A DNA stretch of 64,000 nt from Bdellovibrio sp. KM01 (GTDB taxonomy: Bacteria; Bdellovibrionota; Bdellovibrionia; Bdellovibrionales; Bdellovibrionaceae), in assembly GCF_013752535.1 (NCBI RefSeq), contig NZ_CP058348.1, positions 248,001 through 312,000 of the forward strand, given 5' to 3'. Below the pieces are notes generated by a model, which was not told where the DNA came from, ran no database searches, and saw only the letters and a program-made list of their open reading frames with translations. Numbering within the stretch: position 1 is the stretch's first letter; each line of letters begins with the position of its first letter. Positions 29,652-38,915 of this stretch are shown one piece after another. The translations under genes were made by a program, and so were the position numbers.

Positions 29652-30632
29652 ATGAAGGTTATTGAAATCACTCGGCCCGGTGGCCCCGAAGTACTGGCAG
29701 TTGCGGATCGACCAGTTCCTAAGCCCGCAAACCATGAAGTTCTGATAAAAGTAAAAGCCGCGGGAGTGAACCGACCTGACTGTGCCCAGCGCCAGGGCAC
29801 GTATCCACCTCCACCAGGAGCTTCCGATCTTTTGGGTTTGGAAGTGGCTGGTGAAATTGTCGAAGTCGGCAGTCAGGTAACCCGTTGGAATAAAGGTGAT
29901 CCCGTCTGTGCCTTGGTTTCCGGTGGTGGCTATGCGGAATTTGTAGTGGCCCCCGCGGGACAGTGTCTGCCCATCCCATATGATTTAGATTTCACTCATG
30001 CAGCAGCATTGCCAGAAACTTTTTTCACAGTTTGGACCAATGTATTTGAAAGTGGTCAGCTAAAAAAGGGAGAAACGATCCTGGTTCATGGTGGTTCCGG
30101 CGGTATTGGAACCACGGCCATTCAGTTGGCTCATCAAATGGGCGCGCGGGTATTGACCACGGTTGGAAAGGAATCCGCTATAAAACCTTGTCAGGATTTA
30201 GGCGCTGAAAAAGTCATTCAATACAAAAAAGAAGACTTTGTCGCTGTCGTCAAAGAAGCGACGGGTGGAAAAGGCGTCGACGTTATTTTAGATATGGTGG
30301 GCGGGGAGTATTTCCCTCGTAATATCGAGTGTCTGGCGCCGCTGGGGCGTCTGGTACAAATCGCGACATTGCAAGGTTCGACGGCCACTTTTGATTTAAG
30401 AAAAATGATGGCGAAAAGATTAGTGATTACGGGATCTACATTGCGCCCTCGTTCTGTGGAAGAAAAAGCCCGAATTGCAAAAAGCCTGGAAGATCATGTG
30501 TGGCCGTTATTAAATAAGGGCCGACTGAAGCCCGTTATTTTCAAAGAGTTTAAACTTGAACAAGCCCGTGAAGCCCACGAGCTGATGGAATCCAGTGCCC
30601 ATACTGGAAAAATCGTATTGAACGTCAATTAA
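29652..30632 (+). CDS. NADPH:quinone oxidoreductase, PIG3-like
   Basis: A 326-residue zinc-free medium-chain reductase. Seen: AAGVNRPDCAQRQGTYPPPPGAS near the N-terminus, typical of the TP53I3/PIG3 branch, the LGLEVAGEIVEVG strand, LPETFFTVW, the NADPH loop HGGSGGIGTTAIQLA, and DMVGGEY. It reduces quinones with NADPH. It may share a transcript with the membrane protein that starts 17 bp later. Confidence 0.88.
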   Translation: MKVIEITRPGGPEVLAVADRPVPKPANHEVLIKVKAAGVNRPDCAQRQGTYPPPPGASDLLGLEVAGEIVEVGSQVTRWNKGDPVCALVSGGGYAEFVVAPAGQCLPIPYDLDFTHAAALPETFFTVWTNVFESGQLKKGETILVHGGSGGIGTTAIQLAHQMGARVLTTVGKESAIKPCQDLGAEKVIQYKKEDFVAVVKEATGGKGVDVILDMVGGEYFPRNIECLAPLGRLVQIATLQGSTATFDLRKMMAKRLVITGSTLRPRSVEEKARIAKSLEDHVWPLLNKGRLKPVIFKEFKLEQAREAHELMESSAHTGKIVLNVN

Positions 30633-30649
30633 CTTAAACGGAGGTCTTT

Positions 30650-31345
30650 ATGGTCTTCTCGCCGGCCGGAGGTTTATCTGTCCTGCTTTTCATGGCGGTG
30701 GTTATTGGCGTTTGTATTATGTTTATCGGCGCTGTCGGCGTGGCTAGTGAGCGGTTGGAGTTTTCCGTAAACCGCGAAGTTATTAAAGTGACGGTATTTA
30801 CTTTGTTATGGCTCGCATTCGGTACATTCCTAACGTACACCAAAATCTTTCAGTTTCGTCCTTATCCGATGGCTCTGGCATATTTCATTCTGGTGTTGTT
30901 GTTATCGATCGGCCTTGCTTTATCCCGCTATGGAAATCGCCTGGCGTTGGGGCTTTCATTGTCTGCCTTAGTTTTGTTTCACGGCTTTCGACTGCCCTTG
31001 GAAATAATTCTGCACCAATGGGCCGAGCAGGGAACTATGCCAACCACCATGACCTGGACCGGATATAACTATGATGTTGTGGCGGGGCTACTGGCCTTGG
31101 TGATTGCTCCATTTGCAAATAGTCACAAGTGGCTTGCCTGGATATTTAATATTGTCGGACTTGCTTTGGCCGTGAATGCGGTTTACGTCGGATTGATGTC
31201 GTCACCCTTGCCATTCGCCTGGCAGATCGAGCCCCGGCTTTTACTTCTTTATCATATTCCATACTTCTTAGTAATGCCTGTCTGTGTGGGAGGTGGTATC
31301 GCTGGACATGTGATTTTGACAAAGGCCTTGTTGTACCGGGCTTAA
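30650..31345 (+). CDS. integral membrane protein, seven helices, function unknown
   Basis: A 231-residue protein that is almost entirely hydrophobic helices, about seven. The first two are rich in small residues. A conserved-looking motif FHGFRLPLEIILH in the middle and an arginine/histidine content in loops suggest a family of small bacterial membrane proteins, but I cannot name it. It has GGAGG before the ATG. Confidence 0.6.
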   Translation: MVFSPAGGLSVLLFMAVVIGVCIMFIGAVGVASERLEFSVNREVIKVTVFTLLWLAFGTFLTYTKIFQFRPYPMALAYFILVLLLSIGLALSRYGNRLALGLSLSALVLFHGFRLPLEIILHQWAEQGTMPTTMTWTGYNYDVVAGLLALVIAPFANSHKWLAWIFNIVGLALAVNAVYVGLMSSPLPFAWQIEPRLLLLYHIPYFLVMPVCVGGGIAGHVILTKALLYRA

Positions 31346-31376
31346 CTTCCGAAAATGAGTGTTGTGGAGGGCACCG

Positions 31377-31808
31377 ATGGAATCCCAAAAACAACAGGAA
31401 ACAGATTTTATTTCTCCCACGGGAGCTTTGAATTTTTCTGAATTCATTGCCTCGCTGGAGCAAACTCTGGTCGACTATTGCCGTGTGGATTTTTTGGAAG
31501 GTCGATTGATTTTTGTTGCTGATGATGGCGAAGTCTATTCAGATACTCTTGATATAAAATCCGACATTGCCGAAAAATTTGATGATGGTGGAGTACGCCA
31601 AGCCATTCTGGAAAATCAATCGGATCGCCTCAGTTTCAAAGATTTCGTCTTGGCGCTGATGAATAGCGGAGTCGTGAGTTACACAATTCATCTTTCCGGA
31701 AATAAAGTGATCTATTTTGGAAAAAACGGCGATTGTTGCTATGAAAATCTTAAATTAAAACCAGGTGCCGCTCGACGTCCAGCACTGGGGACTTCAGCGG
31801 TTCAATAG
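31377..31808 (+). CDS. DUF1398-like protein
   Basis: A 143-residue protein; GGAGG precedes the ATG at 31377. The C-terminal half has FKDFVLALMNSGVVSYTIHLSGNKVIYFGKNGD, which follows the pattern of the DUF1398 (YbcV) family: a helix, GVV, a strand pair, then YxGxNG. A second member is at 43014. The first 60 residues differ from the family. The last 15 or so residues are read from DNA that is also the 3' end of rsmG on the other strand. Function unknown. Confidence 0.6.
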   Translation: MESQKQQETDFISPTGALNFSEFIASLEQTLVDYCRVDFLEGRLIFVADDGEVYSDTLDIKSDIAEKFDDGGVRQAILENQSDRLSFKDFVLALMNSGVVSYTIHLSGNKVIYFGKNGDCCYENLKLKPGAARRPALGTSAVQ

Positions 31809-32361
31809 TAACAGACAGATCTTTAAATTTTTTACGAGCCAGCAATAGCTCTTCATCGATCTTTTCTTTACGCGCTTTTAGAAGGAAGTATTTTCCTTTT
31901 TTTGCGTAATAAGTGCGGCTTACATCCAAGATCACATCAACAGGTTTAAAACCGCGGGCTGTGACAACATCGACGGCCCCAAGGTCTTTGGGAATTTCTC
32001 CGTGTACATGAAGATTCGGTGCAATTTTTTTGCAGTTGTTCAAAAAGTTTTGTTTAAGAACGCTTTTTTCGTACAAGTGAAATTGAACTTCTGGAAATTG
32101 AATGGCGTAAATCACGCCAGGCAAGCCACCGCCGGAACCAAAATCGGCTGCGACCTTTATGTTTTTTGGAAAGTATTTAAGCGGTAACAAGCAATCAACG
32201 ACGTGATTATCCAGCAGTTCATCAAAAGTCATTTTGCGGCTGATAAGGTTCAGCTCCTCGTTGGAGCTCCAAAGAAGATCGATATAACTTTTCAGCTGAT
32301 CAATGGCCTCTTTGCGGAAACCTAAATCCAAAATCGTGGGGACTCGTTGCTCAAATGACAT
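31750..32361 (-). CDS. rsmG: 16S rRNA (guanine(527)-N7)-methyltransferase
   Basis: A 203-residue enzyme that methylates G527 of 16S rRNA. The helical N-terminus has NLISRKMTFDELLDNHVVDCL, and the methyltransferase core has DFGSGGGLPGVIYAI (SAM loop), the EKSVLKQNFL strand and TARGFKPV. Length fits GidB/RsmG. It overlaps the end of the DUF1398-like gene on the other strand by 59 bp, an unusually long tail-to-tail overlap. Confidence 0.92.
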   Translation of the reverse strand: MSFEQRVPTILDLGFRKEAIDQLKSYIDLLWSSNEELNLISRKMTFDELLDNHVVDCLLPLKYFPKNIKVAADFGSGGGLPGVIYAIQFPEVQFHLYEKSVLKQNFLNNCKKIAPNLHVHGEIPKDLGAVDVVTARGFKPVDVILDVSRTYYAKKGKYFLLKARKEKIDEELLLARKKFKDLSVTIEPLKSPVLDVERHLVLI

Positions 32362-32376
32362 GGGCCTACTTATACC

Positions 32377-33030
32377 TTATAGGCCGTTTTTTGGTAGTTC
32401 CTTTTGCACGAATAGAAAGAAATCACGATCGTTGTACTTTCGTAGGAAAAAATACAACTGCTTGGGATCCTTCATCTTTCTGTGAATCTCGCGGACCGAA
32501 ACGGGGGTTACGCAATCCAGGGTCAGACGCTGTTGTTGATCGCAGTATTCGGGTACGATTTCGTCCCCATTAAAGGGCATCGTTGTGATCGTGATATGGG
32601 CTTTTTGGGTCGGCTCAATCTTGCTGCTGATAAATTCGTTGGTCGATAGTTCATTGGCCTGGTCATGAGGCATCTTGATCCAGCACGGTTTTTTACAATT
32701 TTGGATCTCCTCTGCCGATGCTTCCAACCCGTTTTGGATGATGTGAACCGGGATCTGCAGCTTTTTGTAGTACTCTTCTAAGAAATGGGTCATCAGAAGT
32801 TGGGTATCAGGTGTTTCTGGCAGCACGCCCCAAATTACGTAGTGGTTTGACTGAAGATCTGGAAAAATTCGCAAGACCGTGTGGCTGGAGATATTACGCT
32901 GATCCGCGCTGATTACGGTCGGGCGGATCAGAGGCTCCGAACGCAGGCTGACTCCTTTGCGGACCAAATAGATCATGCAAAAGGTGATGATGATGAAAAC
33001 CAGGCCTAGGATGGTGAATATCTTCTTCAT
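32377..33030 (-). CDS. membrane-anchored periplasmic protein, function unknown
   Basis: A 217-residue protein with an N-terminal membrane helix (residues 4-23) after KK and a periplasmic body. Four cysteines in the body (around 121, 125, 172 and 181) could form two disulfides. No family is recognised. It is 15 bp upstream of rsmG in the same direction, so they may share a transcript. Confidence 0.55.
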   Translation of the reverse strand: MKKIFTILGLVFIIITFCMIYLVRKGVSLRSEPLIRPTVISADQRNISSHTVLRIFPDLQSNHYVIWGVLPETPDTQLLMTHFLEEYYKKLQIPVHIIQNGLEASAEEIQNCKKPCWIKMPHDQANELSTNEFISSKIEPTQKAHITITTMPFNGDEIVPEYCDQQQRLTLDCVTPVSVREIHRKMKDPKQLYFFLRKYNDRDFFLFVQKELPKNGL

Positions 33031-33124
33031 ACTTAAGCGCAGACTAGGATCTCACGGCCCTTGAAGTCAAGACGTGACGGGCCTTCCGGAAAGAAGTAAA
33101 CCCAGATGATCAAAGGAGTATTCC

Positions 33125-33622
33125 ATGGCATCTATCACACTTAAAGGCAACCCAGTCCAAACTTCCGGTCAGATTCCTGCCAAGGGTTCTGTAGCTAAGG
33201 ATTTTAAATTGGTTCGTAATGATCTTTCTGAAGTAAGTCTTGCTGACTATGCTGGTAAAAAGAAAGTTCTTAACATCTTCCCAAGCATCGATACTGCAAC
33301 TTGCGCAACTTCTGTACGTCACTTTAACCAGGACGCAACTAAGCTTGCTAACACCGTCGTATTGAATATCTCTATGGACCTACCTTTCGCACAGACTCGC
33401 TTTTGCGGTATCGAAGGCATCAAAAACTCTGAATCACTATCTGCTTTCCGCAGCACTTTTGGTAAGGACTGGGGCTTGGAAATCATGGATTCTCCTCTGA
33501 AAGGTCTTCTTTCACGAGTCGTGGTCACTTTGTCTGAAGATAACAAGGTGTTGCACGCGGAACAGGTTTCTGAGATTGCTCACGAGCCGAACTACGACGC
33601 AGCTTTGTCTTCTCTTCGCTAG
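33125..33622 (+). CDS. tpx: thiol peroxidase
   Basis: A 165-residue atypical two-cysteine peroxiredoxin that removes hydroperoxides using thioredoxin. The peroxidatic Cys60 lies in PSIDTATCATSVRHFNQ and the resolving Cys94 in TRFCGIEG, spacing as in the Tpx family. The start GNPVQTSGQIPAKG and the RVVVTLSEDNKV strand also match. GGAG precedes the ATG. Confidence 0.96.
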   Translation: MASITLKGNPVQTSGQIPAKGSVAKDFKLVRNDLSEVSLADYAGKKKVLNIFPSIDTATCATSVRHFNQDATKLANTVVLNISMDLPFAQTRFCGIEGIKNSESLSAFRSTFGKDWGLEIMDSPLKGLLSRVVVTLSEDNKVLHAEQVSEIAHEPNYDAALSSLR

Positions 33623-33639
33623 TATTTTTTATAAAAGCA

Positions 33640-33686
33640 GCGGCCTCGGTGCAGATTGAGGCCGCCTGTGATAGACCTTCGGGTCT
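33640..33686 (+). promoter_or_regulatory. two hairpins immediately before a helicase start codon
   Basis: The first hairpin has 8-bp arms GCGGCCTC (33640-33647) and GAGGCCGC (33658-33665). The second is AGACC-TTCG-GGTCT (33673-33686), a C(UUCG)G tetraloop stem in RNA, which is very stable. It ends one base before the ATG at 33688 and occupies the place of the ribosome binding site. Neither is followed by a T-tract, so neither is a normal terminator. Confidence 0.6.
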
Positions 33687-33687
33687 T

Positions 33688-34965
33688 ATGAAATTCCAAA
33701 CGTCTTCTCTTCGTCAGAACTCCTTCCAAGATATGAATCTGTCTCCGGTGCTTTTCGCGGCACTCGAGAAAATGTCCATCAAAAAACCCACACCAATTCA
33801 GTCCCAAGCTATTCCTGTAGTTATGAATGGATCTGATCTAATCGGAATTGCACAGACGGGGAGTGGTAAAACATTAGCTTATGCGCTGTCCGTGTTGACG
33901 GGGCTTGCGAATAAACCGAACTCCAGAGCACTTATCTTGGCTCCAAGCCGTGAGATGGCGCAACAAATCTACGAAGTGTTCTTGGATCTTTGCAAAGAAA
34001 TGCCAGTTTCCGTCTGTCTGGCTATTGGCGGAACAACGGGTTCCAAGCAAGCCAATCAGCTTAAGAAAAATCCAAAAATCATTATCGCAACTCCCGGTCG
34101 CATGAATGATCACTTGCAGACGAATAAGCTTCTTTTGAAGGATGTCGAGTATGTGGTGATCGACGAAGCGGATCGCATGCTGGATATGGGCTTTGCTCCG
34201 CAACTTAAAAATATTCAGGCGACATTGCGCGGGAACCGTCAAACTTTGATGTTCTCTGCCAGCTTTGGTCATAACGTGGATATGATCGCTCAGCTTTTCT
34301 TGCATCCTAAAGCTGTGATGATTCGCTCCGAACAAGCCGAAGCACCGGTTGAAAGTTTGAAACAAAAAGTTCTGTTCCTGGATCGTACCATGAAAAACGA
34401 TCGCCTGTTGGATGAGTTGAATGCAACCCGCGGTGGAGTGATTGTATTTACGGGCAGTCAGGAAAGCTGTGAAAACGTTGGCGAGTATTTGAAGTCTTAT
34501 GGCTTTGATACGGATTTGATTCACGGGGGACTTTCACAGGGGCAACGTAATCGTGTGGTGCGTGCATTCCGTGAAGGCGAAATACGTATCATGGTGGCGA
34601 CAGATCTTTTGGCCCGCGGATTGGATGTGCCACACGTTGATCACGTCGTAAATTTTGATTTACCATTTCAGGCCGAAGACTTCCTACACCGCATCGGGCG
34701 CACAGCGCGTGCTGGCCGTAATGGTGAGGCGATCACGTTCGTGACGCCTTCCGATCATCGTATGTACAATAAGGTGAAGGTCTACCTTCAGGGGGCCAAA
34801 GAAGAACAAGTGGATCATTCATTTAAGTTTATTGATCGCTCAAAAAAGTTTGCCAAAAAATCTGATGCGGGACCTGCATCTAAAAGATCGGCTGGCAAAG
34901 GCGCGCCGCCGCCGAAAAAAGGTTCCGGAAAATCTTCTGTAAATCCTTTTAAAAAGCGTAGATAA
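33688..34965 (+). CDS. DEAD-box RNA helicase
   Basis: A 425-residue cytoplasmic RNA helicase. Motifs in order: the Q-motif PTPIQSQAIP, AQTGSGKT (I), PSRE (Ia), TPGR, DEAD (II), SAS in place of the common SAT (III), HGG, ATDLLARGLD (V) and HRIGRTAR (VI). The basic tail KKSDAGPASK to KKGSGKSSVNPFKKRR should bind RNA. It is of the RhlE/DbpA size class. I use the ATG at 33688, since the Q-motif helix starts soon after; a GTG at 33649 would read through the upstream hairpins. Confidence 0.93.
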   Translation: MKFQTSSLRQNSFQDMNLSPVLFAALEKMSIKKPTPIQSQAIPVVMNGSDLIGIAQTGSGKTLAYALSVLTGLANKPNSRALILAPSREMAQQIYEVFLDLCKEMPVSVCLAIGGTTGSKQANQLKKNPKIIIATPGRMNDHLQTNKLLLKDVEYVVIDEADRMLDMGFAPQLKNIQATLRGNRQTLMFSASFGHNVDMIAQLFLHPKAVMIRSEQAEAPVESLKQKVLFLDRTMKNDRLLDELNATRGGVIVFTGSQESCENVGEYLKSYGFDTDLIHGGLSQGQRNRVVRAFREGEIRIMVATDLLARGLDVPHVDHVVNFDLPFQAEDFLHRIGRTARAGRNGEAITFVTPSDHRMYNKVKVYLQGAKEEQVDHSFKFIDRSKKFAKKSDAGPASKRSAGKGAPPPKKGSGKSSVNPFKKRR

Positions 34966-34972
34966 TCCTCTC

Positions 34973-36697
34973 ATGTATCAGTTGCGCCCGTACCAACAAG
35001 AAGCGGTCCAAGCGACCCTTCAGCACTTTCGCAAAGAAAAATCGCCAGCGGTGATTGTGCTGCCAACGGGTGCAGGTAAAAGCCTGGTTATTGCCGAGCT
35101 TGCACGTCTGGCGCGGGGTCGCGTTCTGGTCATGGCGCATGTCAAAGAACTCGTCGAACAAAATCACGCAAAGTATATTTCCTTTGGCTTGGAGGCTGGG
35201 ATTTTCTCTGCGGGATTGGAGCGCAAGGATTCTTCCCAAAAAGTTATTTTTGGAAGTATTCAGTCGATCGCTCGTGCCGAGGAGGAATTCTTTCAGAATT
35301 TCTCATTGGTTGTTATCGACGAATGTCATCGTGTTTCCATGGAGGGTGAGACTCAGTATTTTCAGGTCGTTTCCAAATTGCAAAAGCACAATCCTGAGAT
35401 TTGTGTCTTGGGTTTGACGGCGACACCTTATCGGATGGGGCTTGGCTGGATCTATCAGTATCACGTGACGAAAAAGTTGCAGCAAACGACTGAAGAGCGC
35501 TTTTTTAAAAAATGTATCTATGAGCTTTCAATTGGATACATGATTAAGAATAAATATTTGACGCCACCATTGAAAATTGATTCTCCGGTAGCCTGTTATG
35601 ACTTTTCCAGTTTGAAACTGCATGGCACCAGTTATGTCACAGCTCAGATTGAAGCTTTATTGAAAGATCAAAAGCGGATCACGCCTTTGATTATTAAAAA
35701 CATCGTAGATATGTCTGTGGAACGTCATGGTGTTATGATTTTCACCAGCTCGGTCAATCACGCTGTAGAAATTATGAAAAGCCTGCCTCCCTATGTTTCG
35801 GCGTTAGTGGTGGGGGACACTGAAATTCAAGAGCGCGACGAAATCATCGAGGCATTTAAAGAGCGCAAACTTAAGTACCTGGTGAACGTCTCGGTTTTAA
35901 CGACGGGGTTTGATGCTCCTCATGTGGATGTTATTGCAGTTTTAAGACCCACGGAATCTGTGAGTTTGTATCAGCAGATTATAGGGCGCGGTTTGCGACT
36001 CAGTCCGGGAAAATCTGATTGTCTGATATTGGATTATACGGGTCAGAACCATGACCTATTTGCACCTGAAATTGACGATGACAAACCGACTTCTGGTTCC
36101 GTTATGGTGGAAGTTCCATGCCCTGAATGTGGAACAGTTAACAATTTTTGGGGTATCAAAGATCACGAAGGCGAAGTGGAAGAACACTTTGGACGTCGCT
36201 GTAAGGGAGCCTTTCAAGATCCCGTCAGTGGCGAGATCGAAGCCTGTGGATTTCGATTTCGCTTTAAACGCTGTCCCGATTGTGGACATGAAAATGATAT
36301 CGCGGCTCGAATTTGCGAAGGTTGTCAGGCTGTTTTAGTTGATAACGATAAAAAGCTTAAAGAGGCGATGGCATTAAAAGATGCCCACGTGCTTCGCGTA
36401 GACTCGGTTACCTACTCCAAGGGATATGATAAAAAGGGCAATGAGCGTTTGGAAGTTAAATACTATGATGTCGATGCGAAAGCTTTGACCGAATATTTCT
36501 ATCTGAATTCTGCATCTGACAGTCGTGCTTTTTATTTTAACTTCACCCGTATGCACCAGCGCCTGCCGGGCAAAAAGATCTTCATCAAGTCCGCGGATGA
36601 GGCTATCAATCTTAAAGATCAGTTCCGATCTCCTATGTTTGTAATTGCCCGAAAACAAAAGAGCTTCTGGGCTATTCGCGAGAAGATTTTCGAGTAA
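34973..36697 (+). CDS. radD: RadD-like SF2 helicase
   Basis: A 574-residue superfamily 2 ATPase, close to the 586 of E. coli RadD (YejH), which helps RecA-linked repair. Seen: RPYQQEAV, PTGAGKS (I), DECH (II), TATPYR (III), TTGFDAPHVD (V), QIIGRGLR (VI). A zinc-binding region follows at about 380-445 with CPECG, a Cys in GRRCKG, CPDCG and CEGC, as in RadD. The C-terminal part (KYYDVDAKALTEYF) fits the RadD tail. It starts 7 bp after the DEAD-box helicase, likely one transcript. Confidence 0.88.
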   Translation: MYQLRPYQQEAVQATLQHFRKEKSPAVIVLPTGAGKSLVIAELARLARGRVLVMAHVKELVEQNHAKYISFGLEAGIFSAGLERKDSSQKVIFGSIQSIARAEEEFFQNFSLVVIDECHRVSMEGETQYFQVVSKLQKHNPEICVLGLTATPYRMGLGWIYQYHVTKKLQQTTEERFFKKCIYELSIGYMIKNKYLTPPLKIDSPVACYDFSSLKLHGTSYVTAQIEALLKDQKRITPLIIKNIVDMSVERHGVMIFTSSVNHAVEIMKSLPPYVSALVVGDTEIQERDEIIEAFKERKLKYLVNVSVLTTGFDAPHVDVIAVLRPTESVSLYQQIIGRGLRLSPGKSDCLILDYTGQNHDLFAPEIDDDKPTSGSVMVEVPCPECGTVNNFWGIKDHEGEVEEHFGRRCKGAFQDPVSGEIEACGFRFRFKRCPDCGHENDIAARICEGCQAVLVDNDKKLKEAMALKDAHVLRVDSVTYSKGYDKKGNERLEVKYYDVDAKALTEYFYLNSASDSRAFYFNFTRMHQRLPGKKIFIKSADEAINLKDQFRSPMFVIARKQKSFWAIREKIFE

Positions 36698-36845
36698 AAA
36701 GTACCCATTTTCTCTGTCTAAACTTTTGACGATCAAGGAACTTTGCCAAATAAAGGTGGCATTTTCGGCTGTTCCCTTGCGCAAACCCCCTTGCCGGAGG
36801 TATTTCTCGTCAGTCCTTCAATTTTCTTTCTGAAAGAGGTTTTTT

Positions 36846-37112
36846 ATGAAAATGATGATCGCTGCTCTTATGCTGGTTTCTACTTCTGCACTTGCTAACT
36901 CTGGTTCTGGTCCTAAATTTGATGAAATTCCAAGAATCCAAGGAAGTACATGTAGCTATGATCGTTCGTTGCTTTTAGGCAAAGATGGTACTCTTATTCA
37001 AGAGTGCGCAGTTGAGGAGATCTGTACTGAGCGAGTTTTCGTCAATTACAGAGGATTCGAAACTGTGAAGGCTAAATGTGAAGTAAGAACTAAAGAAAAC
37101 GGTGGCTTATAA
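36846..37112 (+). CDS. small secreted cysteine-containing protein
   Basis: An 88-residue protein with a signal peptide ending ALA-N. The mature 70 residues have four cysteines (STCSY, QECAV, EICTER, AKCEV), enough for two disulfides. Function unknown. GAAAGAGG lies before the ATG. No terminator is clear after it. Confidence 0.6.
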   Translation: MKMMIAALMLVSTSALANSGSGPKFDEIPRIQGSTCSYDRSLLLGKDGTLIQECAVEEICTERVFVNYRGFETVKAKCEVRTKENGGL

Positions 37113-37163
37113 TTGAAAATATGTCTTCTTGCTGAAGATATAGATCACTGTTAGCCTTCTGAG

Positions 37164-38204
37164 ATGACCCAAGCTCAAAAGGCCTTTGGGGACCTCCTAA
37201 GAAGAGGTCCTTCTTTTTTTTCTGATCTCCAGTTTCTGAACACTCAGAATTTGGCGGAAGTCTATGTGCTTGCCGCCTTCTCCCAAACGGCCATTCCTTT
37301 CATAACCGAATCTCATTGGCTCTATCGCAAACAGAATGGAGCAGCTCCGGTTCTTCCGATCTTCTTGGAGTCTTTTTTTAGAAAAGAACTCATGCGCTTA
37401 AGCTTTTTCCGATCTTATTTGGAGGAAATCGAGCTTAAGGGTTTTAAAGAATTAAAAGAACATCTGCATCGTTTAGAAGTTGCAGTGATTGAGTATATCC
37501 GAACTCGCCCAGCTCTTGAACAGCGCGAGTTTTCCCATTCTTCTTTGCTTCAGATGTCAGCCCTCTTCGCGGAAGAAGAAAGCTGGCAGCCGACCGGGAT
37601 TTCGCTTTATAGAACTTTCGATCGGCTGGATGAAGTTTTTGAACTTAATTACGAAGCTGATGCCGGAATGAAAATCGAGACGATTGATGGTGGGGAGCGC
37701 CTTTACGAGGGGGCGGGCGTGGGTGTGCAGTCCGGATACTCGACGGTATTAACGGCGCTCAATCATCTGCAGCTTGCCGATTCTGCGCGATTTGTCGATT
37801 TGGGTTCTGGCTATGGCCGAGTCGGTTTGGTTGTGGGACTGCTTAGACCCGATATCAACTTCGTGGGATATGAATATGTTCCCCATCGAGTTCATATTTC
37901 TGCAAAGACGGCTGAACGCTTTCAATTGCATGAACACGTTAAATTCGAAATTCAGGATTTGTCTTTAGAAGAGTTCTCGATTCCTGAGGCAGAGGTTTAC
38001 TATCTCTATGATCCTTTCAGTGAAGAGACCTACAAATACGTCTTGGATCAATTAATTGAAATCAGTCGCAGAAAATCCATCGTGATTGTTACTAAAGGAA
38101 ATGCCAGAAAGTGGCTGTTAGATGTAGCGGCGAGAGAGAATTGGTCTCAGCCAAAGCAATACGACAGCGGAAACCTGTGCGTATTCCGCACAAGGTCCGC
38201 CTAA
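37164..38204 (+). CDS. SAM-dependent methyltransferase, DOT1-like core
   Basis: A 346-residue protein. Residues 1-195 are an unknown helical part. From about residue 205 comes a class I methyltransferase core: FVDLGSGYGRVGLVVG (SAM loop), VGYEYVPHRVHIS (acidic end of strand 2) and YYLYDPFSEETY (motif IV). The layout of the core, with GRV and YEYVP, is like the methyltransferases related to DOT1 found in bacteria. The target is unknown. Confidence 0.7.
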   Translation: MTQAQKAFGDLLRRGPSFFSDLQFLNTQNLAEVYVLAAFSQTAIPFITESHWLYRKQNGAAPVLPIFLESFFRKELMRLSFFRSYLEEIELKGFKELKEHLHRLEVAVIEYIRTRPALEQREFSHSSLLQMSALFAEEESWQPTGISLYRTFDRLDEVFELNYEADAGMKIETIDGGERLYEGAGVGVQSGYSTVLTALNHLQLADSARFVDLGSGYGRVGLVVGLLRPDINFVGYEYVPHRVHISAKTAERFQLHEHVKFEIQDLSLEEFSIPEAEVYYLYDPFSEETYKYVLDQLIEISRRKSIVIVTKGNARKWLLDVAARENWSQPKQYDSGNLCVFRTRSA

Positions 38205-38217
38205 TAAGTCTTAAGTT

Positions 38218-38724
38218 TTAGTGTCTTAAATTCAGCTCCCCGTGATTGCCCATCTTAATGTGACGGGAGCCAGTGGTTAGTTTCACAAACTCCAGAATTT
38301 TGGCAACGGGGTTTGAATGTCCTTCCCAGTACTCGGCCTTCTCAATATCAATTCTTAAAAGCTGTACGTTGGGATCATTGGGGCCTTGTGGAAACCATAC
38401 TTCGTATGCTTTTGACCAAAGCTCACGAACTTTATCTGGCTGATTGTCGACGAGCTCTGCTACACCCGTCACGGAAATATACTTGCTGTGTCCGGAGTAA
38501 ATAACATTGACGCGATTTTCGTTGTGAATGTCAGAGGCCTTTTGCGAAGCTTTGGAAATGATAAACCAGAGACTGCCGTCGAAATCCACTTCCTGTGTCA
38601 TCAAGGGTGCGCTATGCAAACTATTGCCACCGGAAACTGTGACCAGCATCGCGATTTTGATATCTCGGATTAAATCTCCAAGCTTCTTGATTTCGGGAAT
38701 GGAGTTTGTTGTGTTATCTTCCAT
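38218..38724 (-). CDS. pyridoxamine 5'-phosphate oxidase-like (general stress 26 type) protein
   Basis: A 168-residue flavin-binding split-barrel protein. The pattern LVTVSGGNSLHSAPLMTQEVDFDGSLWF, followed by DIHNENRVNVIYSGHSKYISVTG, is that of the general stress protein 26 group. Such proteins bind FMN or related cofactors; the reaction is usually unknown. It converges with the methyltransferase gene with only 13 bp between. Confidence 0.82.
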   Translation of the reverse strand: MEDNTTNSIPEIKKLGDLIRDIKIAMLVTVSGGNSLHSAPLMTQEVDFDGSLWFIISKASQKASDIHNENRVNVIYSGHSKYISVTGVAELVDNQPDKVRELWSKAYEVWFPQGPNDPNVQLLRIDIEKAEYWEGHSNPVAKILEFVKLTTGSRHIKMGNHGELNLRH

Positions 38725-38915
38725 GAGGCCTCCTAGTCTTCATAAAAAATTATCGCGCGAAACTTGTGTCCTCACCAAGGTGACTTTCTACACAGGTTTG
38801 TCAGCTGCCTGATTCCCAGACAAAGATCGATTGTGATTTTGCACGTAAATCCAAAATATTTTCCCTTCCAAAATGGAGACGCCTAGTCTGAGGTCCTTCA
38901 CTGAGGGGAAACAAC

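Noticed and set aside
36698-36845. Possible cyclic-di-GMP riboswitch before the small cysteine-containing protein
   Set aside because: GCGCAAACC and CCGGAGG looked suggestive, but the paired stems of the GEMM consensus could not be made.
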